A DNA stretch of 64,000 nucleotides from the NCBI GenBank assembly GCA_009760855.2, contig WPIO01000010.1:7869001-7933000 (forward strand), written 5' to 3'. Under the pieces are notes generated by a model. It made no database searches. It was given only the letters and a program-made list of their open reading frames with translations, and was not told where the DNA came from. The stretch is from Cristatella mucedo (lineage: Eukaryota; Bryozoa; Phylactolaemata; Cristatellidae). Positions 10,701 to 20,138 of the stretch are shown here, one piece after another (position 1 is the first letter of the stretch; the number at the start of each line of letters is the position of its first letter). A program made the translations under genes and the position numbers.

Positions 10701-13250
10701 TTATCGATGTCTTCGTCTAGTAATCAATGATAAAGGTTATTAATTACTTAATGATTAGATTATCAATTCATAGCATCAGTTATTGAACATCTTTTACGAT
10801 TCTATGAAAATGTGATTGTGAGTTTGATTAGAAAATGGTTTACTTGTATGATAACTTGCGAAAAATACACTATTTAAGAGCAATGTGATTTCTTTTGAAG
10901 TCCAAACTTACAGCCAGAGCTTTATTCGCAACGTTGTGGGAAATGAGTGCATTTCATACTTGTCCCTTTTCTGTTCACAAAAGCAAGGATTGTGGCGAAT
11001 AAATCCATTCTCTATTTCTTTTAAGGCATAGGCAGTCGTGAAATGACAATTAGTATCCAGAAGCAAATCTAAAATCAAAATGCTTACATACTAATACTTC
11101 TCCGCGTGAATGCAGTGACAATATGCAATACCAAGTTTCAAAAACAGTTAGCTGTTGCACTTGTCTGCATACATGTAGCTTTCTTAATTATAAATTCGTC
11201 TTTTGAAAACGATGGCACTCCGATCCTACTTACTTTCCGGTGCGAATATTAGTGCGGACCGGTCGCATAGAACAGCCTTAAATTTGAGCCGATTCAGCAG
11301 CCTCATTTGCATAGCGGCAGATAAGCCTTTAGAGCAATCACCACCGCTTGCAGTGAGCAATAAAGGACCACCCACGGAAGGACTCGAACCCACTACCTTG
11401 GTTTTGAAGGGCGAGCGTCATGCCCCTGGGTCAAGACCCGGGGGCTATCTTTGGAGCGGCGACTTACTGCAGCAAAAAATCAGATCGCAAAAAGTGATCG
11501 CCCCTTGCAATCGCCATGGCGTGCCACAACCCGAGCGCCAAGAGCCGCTCGATCGATGTGCGCTCTTCCCAGACCTAAAGCCGTCCGTTTGGAGCTGAGC
11601 TCGAGCCAGGATCGCCGATAGTCCACTAGGTGGCGCCAGGTGAGTGCTATACAGCTCTCTTAAAGCCTCCTAAAAGAGGCCGACGAGAAGGCCGTTGCGA
11701 TGCGGGAAAGCTGCCATATCGCCTTTGGCATGCACAAAAGTGGTCACACGAAAGCGTCCGGAGCAAGCACTCATTACGATCCTTGAAAAATTGCTCCCTC
11801 TCGACGTAGCTAACGAGTAGGAGACCACCCTACCACGCCTACTCAGCCGAAGCCGACTGCGGCTTTGTGACATGCCACCGTCTGCTGTTGTCAGGCAAGG
11901 CTGCAGGCCGTTCTCGTGCGTAGCACCCCAGCCTGACTCTGCCGCTTGCCGATCACAGTTAATCAGACAGGCGAGACGCCCGGTGGCGAAAACCTTTAGC
12001 CGGTTCGAAGAAAATCAAGCTCAAATTGGCTGACAATGGATTGCCGGAGTGAGCGGATTATCGTCTGCTGCCGTAGCAGGTGCTGTCAGGGCGGATAGGA
12101 TGGGTAGATATGGCGGACAGGAGCTGCTCGCTCCTAGACCGTAGCTACGGCGTCTGGATTCGCTCGTCGTCGTCGCCCGACATCTCGAACGCCGCTAGAA
12201 ATTGCGGACTCTTGTACTCGCGCAGCAGGCTGAGTCGAGGCGGAGGACAATCGTTTTGATTGAGGGAATTAATTCATTATCTCGTACGGACACTCTCGCG
12301 ACAGGCGTAGCTCGCTTTCATATGTCCCGGCCATGACACTTGGGGAGGGAGCCCCCTGAAGGAGGGAGCCCCTGAACTGCTTCTCTGGGGCTTCGCCCCC
12401 TTTTGGAGAATTAGCAAAACTGTATCGAGGAACAGCAGATCCTGCTGCCAGCAAGACTTGAACCTGTTGGGAAAGCTTTGACAGTCTTCGACGCCAGCCA
12501 TGTATTACTAGCTTTTGTAGATCGAAATTCCACATGCGAAGCGCTGCTAAGCCGGAATGTTTAAAAAAAAACAATTTCTGTGCAGTTGGGCAGACGTGAA
12601 CATTTTTTGGAAATTGTATGCGGTGTCCTTGGGAGTCCTCATTGGAAATCATAGCCGCTGTTAAGTTACCAGAGTATCGCAGGCTGAAACCGCGACTGGT
12701 GGCTGGCTTGAACGGTAAACCAGACGTCGGAGTATGAATGTGTGAATGTATCGTGTGCCCCTACCCAATGCCGCAAAGCCACAAAGACTGAGAATTACGC
12801 TGGATATTTTTCTGTGGCACACCTAAAGCCGTAGCTGAACAGATTTCGCAACTCCTTTGACTCTACTGGCTCAACTATGCTCCCCACTTTCTACTTGTTG
12901 CATGAGGTAAATTTATGGATTGCCGTCTGTAACTCCATAACGCTACAAAGACAGCTAGCTTTGATAAATTGTTTTAGGACCAACCAGAAAATGTAAGCAA
13001 GGACATTATGCTCGCATGCAGAACTCGCACTGTCGGCCCATTTAGCATTTCTTATGAGTCCATTGAGTACCATATGAGTTCATTGGGAAAATGTAGGGGT
13101 TGCAGTTGCTTGAACCGGCTTCTCTGTCTCCGTGTCATGTACAGTGAGGGCAGGTATTGGCGCAGCCTCTCAGCGAACGCCTCTCACGCGGCATTGCATC
13201 CGAGGAGGCTACGAGAAAATGAGGATCTATACTAATTAAAGCGGAGAAGT
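10701..13250. other. No gene recognised (contains one SINE)
   Basis: Apart from the SINE at 11288-11437 I see no supported feature. Short words resembling the family-2 LINE terminus occur near 12778-12800 and 12910-12955 (TGCCGTCTGTAACTCC), but they are too short to delimit. Confidence 0.45.
11288..11437 (-). repeat. tRNA-derived SINE, family A (divergent)
   Basis: On the minus strand the order is a head with GACCCAGGGGCATGACG, a B-box-like GGTTCGAGTCC, then the body with CACTGCAAGCGGTGGTGATTG and an end resembling AAATGAGGCTGCTGAATC. The layout matches the copy at 24596-24779, but the A-box half differs. It shares that half with the copy at 43335, which suggests a separate subfamily. Confidence 0.6.
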
Positions 13251-13274
13251 CCGTCCTTCGGTCCACCGCGCGGC

Positions 13275-13307
13275 AAGATGGCGACCAGTACTTCCGGAAG
13301 TGACGTG
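13275..13307 (+). promoter_or_regulatory. Promoter-like cluster: YY1, ETS palindrome and CRE-like sites
   Basis: Within 33 bp are AAGATGGCG (YY1 consensus), the perfect palindrome ACTTCCGGAAGT (two abutting ETS cores) and TGACGTG (CRE/ATF half-site). Such clusters are typical of TATA-less housekeeping promoters and of some transposon promoters. No coding exon that would use it is recognisable nearby, so the assignment rests on the motifs alone. Confidence 0.35.
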
Positions 13308-13459
13308 TAATAGAGATCTATGACTCAGCGAACCGAATCCACAGGCAGTGAGCTACTCATTATGCATAGCATAGAGTGGTAATCGCTCGACCACAATCGT
13401 CGAGCTGGCACAAATGTATAGGCTTTTTAATTGGCCTGTCTACGGGCGGGGAGCGAGCA

Positions 13460-13461
<2 letters not shown>

Positions 13462-13527
<66 letters not shown>

Positions 13528-13546
13528 CTCTCTCTCTCGCTCGCTC
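13462..13546. repeat. (TC)n microsatellite
   Basis: This is a nearly pure TC dinucleotide array with a few CG interruptions at its 3' end. Open frames running through it (Ser-Leu repeats) are by-products of the repeat. Confidence 0.95.
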
Positions 13547-14036
13547 CCTCCAGACTCTCCTAACGAAGGATTAGCGAGCTATACTGCGGCCGCTTGCTCA
13601 GTACCGTCGCGGGCCTTTGCCGTGCCGAGCCTAGTTTGTAGCTCGCCATATCGTCTGTCTGCTCTCTTACGGCCGTTGAGAGTGTCTGGGCCCGAGAACC
13701 AGGCCTTGCGCAGAGCATGAGCTAGTGTAAAGTGAACAAAGAGCCGCCGCCGCCGGGCCCGTATGTCCCTTCAGGGTTCGTGCGAAGCCCGGCTGGTCTA
13801 ACTCCTCACGCATCCTTGACCTTGAAGCCCCTGCAGCCTGTGTGGCTGGTGCAGTCCTATAAGTCCTCCTTCGCCGAAGTGGAATGCATTCGCACTCGTG
13901 CCTCGTCTGCTTTCGAGGCACGCTCCGACGTGCGCGCATGCACGGTGCCCAAAGAAGGCGCCGGCTGCGGTACCGCCGCCACCCCAAGAATCTCCTCAAA
14001 CTGTGCGAACAAACGACATCTTGAAATGCTGGCAGA

Positions 14037-14037
<1 letters not shown>

Positions 14038-14086
<49 letters not shown>

Positions 14087-14175
14087 GTGAGTGAGTGAGT
14101 GAGTGAGTGAGTGAGTGAGTGAGTGAGTGAGTGAGTGAGTGTGTGAGAGAGAGAAGAGAGAGAGAGAGAGAGAGG
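14038..14175. repeat. Compound microsatellite (GA)n-(GTGA)n-(GA)n
   Basis: A GA array runs to about 14083 and passes into a GTGA tetranucleotide array to about 14140, then back to GA. The three blocks are contiguous, which suggests that the tetranucleotide arose inside an older GA array. Confidence 0.95.
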
Positions 14176-14287
14176 GGCACTTAGGCACTGGATCCATTCA
14201 TGTAGCTTGCAGCAAACTACGGTTATGGTAGGGCGAGTCTTACTTATATACCTGTATGTATATGCATATATTTCAAAAGCACCTTAA

Positions 14288-14400
14288 GAAAACTTGATCT
14301 CTATCCAGGCGCTTTACATATTCAGTACATGCCGCAGGGCTCTAGCCCATGATCCTGGTCGTTAAAGGTGATCAGCTCATTCCTGGGCCAAAACACGTGT
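14288..14400 (-). repeat. tRNA-derived SINE with LINE-like tail, family B (divergent)
   Basis: On the minus strand it ends in the LINE-like tail (AAAGCGCCTGGATAGAGAT, then AAGGTGCT), preceded by a degraded tRNA-like head with GGGCTAGAGCCC. It is more diverged than the family-B copies at 28005, 30465 and 35262. Confidence 0.5.
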
Positions 14401-17018
14401 TGCTTGCACATTTAGGAGAAACGTGCGCCTTCGCACTCATCTGCCATTCCGTTGAGTCTCAGTATGGCATTAAAAGCGTAGAAATATTGTGGCACCACCT
14501 GCGGGGAAGACGTACGCCAAACTGAGGCTGCAGAGCCTCGGAATGGAAGAAACAGGAATGCCAACAGCAGAATCGTTCCGTGAAATACTTAAGAGAATAA
14601 AGCTTGTGATTTCAGGCCCGAGCTGGCAGACCAGTAGAGCGTAAGACACAAAAAACACCATCCTTAGCACACCTGCCAACCCACGTGTAAGTAGTATAAT
14701 ATGCTGGCAGCAATAAAAATACCCATTGCAATCATAAAAAGGTGGCACAGCAAACTGTGAAAATGACAGAAATAGAGGAAGAACAAAAGATTTTTTCGGG
14801 CGGATACGCCGTGGAGGTTAAAAAAGCAGCATGAAAATTTCTGCCGAACCCTATACCTGCCATACCCCTAGACTTACCTAATTTATTTCTAGTAAACTAC
14901 CAAGAATGAGCAATAAAGGTGCTCATTTCTTTAGTTTGCGCCATGTGCTTTTGGTTTTCTTTCCAGAAAACTCTTCAGCGAAACACCCACTTAGTCCTGG
15001 TGGATTTATACAGTTCCAAACAGAGATACATTACGTTGCATTACCTAATCAACAATTCCATTTCCTTAATGCATCGAGCTTCGGTGCGAGATGACCACAT
15101 GTGTCCACCGATTGGGATGAATTTAAACTCAAGTAGTCATCACTGTAGCTTAAATATTTATATAAGGCCTGAGCCATTGAGCACGAACTATCCGATTTAT
15201 AATGATAAATCGATAACTGCTAATAGTTTCTCGTGACTTTCATAACCTGGCTGATTTAGCGCGTCCTGGGCGGATACGCATGTCGGGGCTGCGAGAAGCA
15301 TGCCGGCAAACGTTCCAGCTCTGCAGGAAGTGTGACCAGAGTCCCGCGCCAAAAGACGTTCGGACGGGAAGCTGAGGGTAGAATCTCTCTGCTGCGCTGC
15401 CGAAACAGGCCGACTCGGCCGCGCTCGGTACGCTCCCTGCCGCAGGGAGCGTACCAGCTCAGCTCGTTCCGACCGGAAGCGCGCGAACCAGCGGCTAGAG
15501 CTGCTGCAGACGACGTCGGCAGCCCGGCAGGTCCAGCAGCGCGTCTCGCCGGGCCGCAGCTCGTGCCGTGCGGTGCGGTGACTCCTTGCAGTCGGCACTT
15601 CGCCGACTGCAAGGAGAACGTCGTCCGCAGCAGGCGCAGTTGGCATCCAGCCAGATGCGCCCTAGCAGACGGTGGCCCCGGATGAGATGTGTGTGGCAAG
15701 TCGTCTCTATTCACTTACGCTGCAATCGCATTTTTTCGCAGCAAAACTCGTGACCGCTCGAAGCGAGTGAGCTCTCTTCTTTATTGCCAGCAGTTCCTCT
15801 GCGCGCTTTCCGCGATGGCTGGCCCTCGATTTTTGCAAAGGGGCTCGCACATGAGCGAAGAGATTGTGGCTGAGAAAGCTAAAACGCCTCTCGCCGCCCA
15901 CCCACCCCCCAAGAAGTGACTAGCTACAGGGGAATAAAGATGGATGGGCCGTGCTGCAGCAGCTGTTTAAGCCCCTCTCTCCTCGCAGAATCTGCCATCT
16001 TTCGCCTCCGCCTGGAAGCTTGGCAGCCTCTCCGCGGTTGCCCTCAGACTTCCCGCGAGGGGCTTCTAAGCTCTCGCAGCAGTTCATAGCTGGTTTGTCG
16101 GGAAGCGCGCAAGAGACGCAAAGATTCAAGGCGTTTCTTCAAAGATGATTTCTTTAGGCGAGCGATTAAAGCATGTGTACCAAATAGCATTCCGCACACT
16201 CTTTCAAGGTTGACTCTCAAGCGGAGCTATAACTACTTTTTTTTAATGCGATCACATTGTTTGCGTCGCAGCTCTTATTAGACTGATCTAAGAGACCTGC
16301 CGAGTTACACGTCTGCAACAAACAGCTTTAGGCCCTTCAAATCGAGGAGTGGTATTTCTTCTTCTGGCGGCCAAAGTTTGAAAAAGCCTCCGGGCAGCTT
16401 GCCTCTGGGCAGCTTGCTTTTCGCGATGCCTCCTCCTCTCAAAAATGGAGAAGAAATTCTTTCGGGGGGGGGGCTAGAGAGCCTCAGTCTGGGATGACCG
16501 CCTTCGGCTCACCGCTTCAAGATTGTCTTTAGATGGAGACTTTCTATTTTGTACGGGATACGTAATCCTGCCGGACAGGAGACATTCATTAAGTGCGCGA
16601 CTCCAGGCTCTCGAAATGAGATGTATGAATCTTGACTTCTTTTGGTGCTCAGAATCCAAGTCCACGTCTAGGATACGTGACCATTTGTTTCAACTGAAGG
16701 AAAATATTTGCTAGAGAATAATTTGCTATAAAAATGTATAGTTACTTAAGAACTTACATTTTTAAATCAACTCTTTAGGCTGCTAACAAGCAATGACTTG
16801 CAGGTAGTAACCAAAGCAAGTCTTCTAAGGATGGCAGCAATCAGCTACGTCATTCCTGGTTGCTCGAGCACATGACGACAGCGGGACCGAATGAGCAATA
16901 CTACTAATACTACTAAGGTTTCTAGCCTCCCCACTTCCCCCTTAAAACCCTGACGAGCTAGCAGACTTAGGGAGCGAATCTAGAGGGTCATCGTGCACTG
17001 CACCATCTTGGCATGTGG
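14401..17018. other. No gene recognised; GC-rich hairpin block inside
   Basis: I find no supported gene. The block at about 15250-15660 is GC-rich and contains perfect hairpins (listed separately). Overlapping open frames there on both strands follow from base composition and show no recognisable domain. Confidence 0.4.
15427..15616. other. Cluster of perfect short-loop hairpins
   Basis: The first hairpin has arms GGTACGCTCCCTG (15427-15439) and its exact complement (15443-15455), with a 3-nt gap. The second has arms CTCCTTGCAGTCGGC (15582-15596) and its exact complement (15602-15616), with a 5-nt loop. Between them a GCCCGGC/GCCGGGC pair can also form a stem near 15526-15556. The function is unknown. 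Confidence 0.6.
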
Positions 17019-17019
17019 A

Positions 17020-17044
17020 TATATATATATATATATATATATAT
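17020..17044. repeat. (AT)n microsatellite
   Basis: This is a pure AT dinucleotide run of about 24 bp. Confidence 0.9.
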
Positions 17045-17225
17045 TTATTAATTTATTTATTGGCCTGTGGACTCGCTTCGCTGAGTCGTAGTAGTTCCAA
17101 GTGCATTATTATTATTATAATTCCGTCATGGAAGACAACGCGGAGCCATCTTGCCGCTTGACGCAAGTGCGCCATCTTTCGGTGTGACGAATTTTCTCGC
17201 TTAAATGAGTAGATATATATATACA

Positions 17226-17402
17226 TGTGTGTGCGTGTGTGTGCGTGTGTGTGCGTGTGTGTGCGTGTGTGCGCGTGTGTGCGCGTGTGTGCGCGTGTGT
17301 GCGCGTGTGTGCGCGTGTGTGCGCGTGTGTGCGCGTGTGTGCGCGTGTGTGCGCGTGTGTGCGCGTGTGTGCGCGTGTGTGCGCGCGCGCGTGCGCGTGT
17401 GT
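17226..17402. repeat. (GTGTGC)n / (GTGTGCGC)n microsatellite
   Basis: This is an alternating purine-pyrimidine array: GTGTGTGC units at the left grade into GTGTGCGC units and end in a GCGCGCGCGT block. Such sequence can adopt Z-DNA. Both strands are open across it (Cys-Val or Thr-His repeats), which is not evidence of a gene. Confidence 0.95.
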
Positions 17403-17419
17403 GTAATTCATTGGACTTA

Positions 17420-18850
17420 AGGTGTTCATCCGGACGGGTCAACCCTTTTTCATTTTGGGGCTAATAATAATAACCTTGGTAATACATTTGAAAAATCTCT
17501 TTCTAGGCCCATTACATTTGCAGGGCAAAGAGAAGTCAGCTGCTCGAAAGGATACTAGTGCGGCGCCATTGGCGCGCACGTTCAGTGTGAGTTTCCAAAT
17601 TGCAGAGTTTCCTTTCTAAGATGAAGGGTAATTTTTTTTAGACCAAAGAATTAACCCATTTGCTATAGGTCTAAAAAGGTCCTGCAGAGTGGCGCACGGC
17701 TTGGGTTCAAAACGTTTAGGTAAAGGCGTCTTTGTTAGTGTGAAAATAATTACTTCGAAGCGGCGCACTTTGGCTTAAAGCTAAACCAGAATGTTTTACT
17801 AGTTAAATTAACACTTAAACTGAAGGCGTAGACTTTGTGTCACGCCCTTCAATATCGAGTTAATGTCCCCAAGCCAATATCCTAGCAATAGCCTTGCTCT
17901 TGCAAAAGATTAACGTTGTCCCTGACGTTATATTTTAGAGCTTTTAGAGCTGTTGATCTCAGTAGAGAGGCCAATGCAGCAAAGGGCTTTCTCGGTCACG
18001 TGACCTCCACCTATGAATATCGGCGAGTCGTTGTTCGGCTGTTCGCTCGCTCGATAACGATTCACGTCAACTGCTTCAGCTGCGCGTCAGAAAGAATTAA
18101 GGATAACCCAGCAGAAACGTTCACAAACGTCACGTTTGGCCAGTCGCGGCCTGTGAAAGTACTTCTTAAGTATGTGAGCGTCAGCGGCCCACGCCGAGCC
18201 ACTTTTGGCCTGTCCAATGTGCGATGCTTGTGGGCAAGCTCGACCGTATTTGCATGCACCCCTTGGTCTGACTGTGGCTCGTCGGCCGAGGTGGGAGCTT
18301 GCCCACGCTGTCCTTGCGTGTACATGAAATATTTGAGATCACTACGCACCGTGAGCTAACGCAGACAGCCTGAAGCCTAGTTGGCAATGCAAGTAGCTTG
18401 CGATGTAAAGTCGTCAATTTCGTTACTTCGATTTTTTACACGGAAAATTCAACGTCCGCTCTCTCTTATCTTCGAGCGATTTGCCTAATGAAAGTATTGC
18501 ACGATTTCCAATGAGTCGTTTGGCAATTGAGCGGTTAGAATACCGCTTAATTTTCAAGTCTTAAGAGCCGAAAAAATACTTTGCTTTACACTGGCTATGA
18601 CTAAAACTCGCTCCGACTCTTGACATTTAAGATTTCTCTCCGGCGCTTTTCCCGAACGGTCACACGCTTCCAACTGTTAGCTCTCCGGCACGGATTTTAA
18701 ACCTCATCAATTCACTGTCGGCTGTCATCGTCAACACTTTCGCCATCGTCGAAGCAGAACGCCGGTCAGTAATACGACTCGCCGATCACGTGCATGCAGC
18801 ACATTTTGCCTTGCTATAACTAACCTATCGCTAATTTTTCGCAAAAGCGA
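17420..18850. other. No gene recognised
   Basis: The longest open frames (17916-18359 plus, 18062-18349 minus) overlap each other and show no domain, so I do not accept either. CpG frequency rises toward 18.7 kb as the CpG-rich block begins. Confidence 0.4.
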
Positions 18851-19934
18851 CGTCGTCCAGCAACGCGAGCGACTCGGTGCATCGAGGCTTACGCGAGGCG
18901 TCCGTGCAGACGCGTGCAGGTCAGATGCAGCTGTAACCAGTCGTCAACCATGTTTGGGAGCTTTCGTTCGATCAGCTCTCACGAGTGGCTCGCAGCTGCG
19001 CCCCGAGAACTCGATTCCTCGATCGGCCCGACATCTCGACGTCCTGGAGCCACGCTTACTGCTGGCTACTATGCTGCCTAGAAGCAGCCCGCGGCAGGGC
19101 TATGCCAAGCTGAGCGTTCGCAGCTCAAGGCCCGCAGCAGCCGGTAGGTCCTCGATCAGCGTTTGTCGCGTTACATGAAGGGTTACTTTGTCCCAGCCAT
19201 CATCTGCAGACTTCCGCCGCCCTTTCCATTTATCCGTTGCCTCGGCGTTATGCCAGTAGACGTACTGCTCAGCGCCCAGCGAATTGCAGACGAAAGGCCA
19301 AAGTGTTGATTAGCGAGCTGCTCTCCCAATGCCACAATTACTCAGCCGCCTGTCTGCTGCCGGGCGACGCAAGTGAAGTAAGCGGGCCAGCTTCGTTCAT
19401 CTCAGTGCAGCGCGGCATCGCGGCAACGCCCAGTCCTCCACACCCCACCCCTTCACTCGATGGATTCGGCGCTGTACAAACCGCTACTCGCTATGAAACG
19501 GGTATCTCTATTGAAATTCATTCGGCGGCGCCGCTCCGGCCACGCTGGGCGCCACTGCCGCCGCCCCCCCCCCCGCCGAAGCCTGCGGCGGTTGCCGGAC
19601 CGCTAGATCGCAGCGGCGGTCGAGGGGGACGGCGGCGCGCATATACTCGGCGGAAGCGGCGGCGGACGAGCCGATAACGACGCGCGGCGGGACTCACCGC
19701 TCACAGCCTATTGCGGCGCTCGCCGGGTCGCGAGCGCACGCGCAGACGCCATCTCGGTGCAGTCGCAAGCTCGCGCTGGACTTATCCGACATTTGGTGGG
19801 CGTGCCCTATTGCTCGCGGGGCCTCGCGAGCTCCGCCGAGCCGGGACGCGAGAGGGCCGCCGCTTTGACAGCGGCGGCGGGCCATGGAGCGCAGCGCTCG
19901 CGCCGTCTAGTTCGCGCCGCCCTTCAAGTGCCCA

Positions 19935-19940
19935 TATATA
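19935..19940 (+). promoter_or_regulatory. TATA-like box of the Ig gene
   Basis: TATATA sits in GC-rich DNA 165 bp upstream of the predicted start codon. The likely transcription start would be about 19965, giving a 5' leader of about 140 nt. An upstream ATG at 20030 opens a frame that overlaps the main start out of frame. Confidence 0.4.
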
Positions 19941-20104
19941 GAAATGCCATTAGGTGCCGGAGCCCGAGCGATCGCGGCTCCGGCTCCCCGCCCCCCACCC
20001 ACCCACCCACCCGGCGCGCTCGCGTGCGAAATGCCTCGCCCGGCGGTTTTTCGCTTAGCCGCTTCTGGTCGCGAGCACGGAGCTCTGGCGCAGACGAGAT
20101 CGCC

Positions 20105-20138
20105 ATGGGAGGAGACATCGCCGACGACGGCTCGACCT
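20105..20138 (+). CDS. Ig gene exon 1 (start codon)
   Basis: The ATG in CGCCATGGG has a strong Kozak context. Eleven codons follow (MGGDIADDGST) plus one base, then a GTAATA donor. Joining to exon 2 makes a Ser codon and keeps the Ig frame. The donor is not a strong match, so another first exon is possible. Confidence 0.4.

Noticed and set aside
13376-14197. Long open frames over TC/GA arrays on both strands
   Set aside because: Ser-Leu and Arg-Glu repeats are the translation of dinucleotide arrays. No domain or splice context is present. The same applies to 17053-17464 and 41639-41918.
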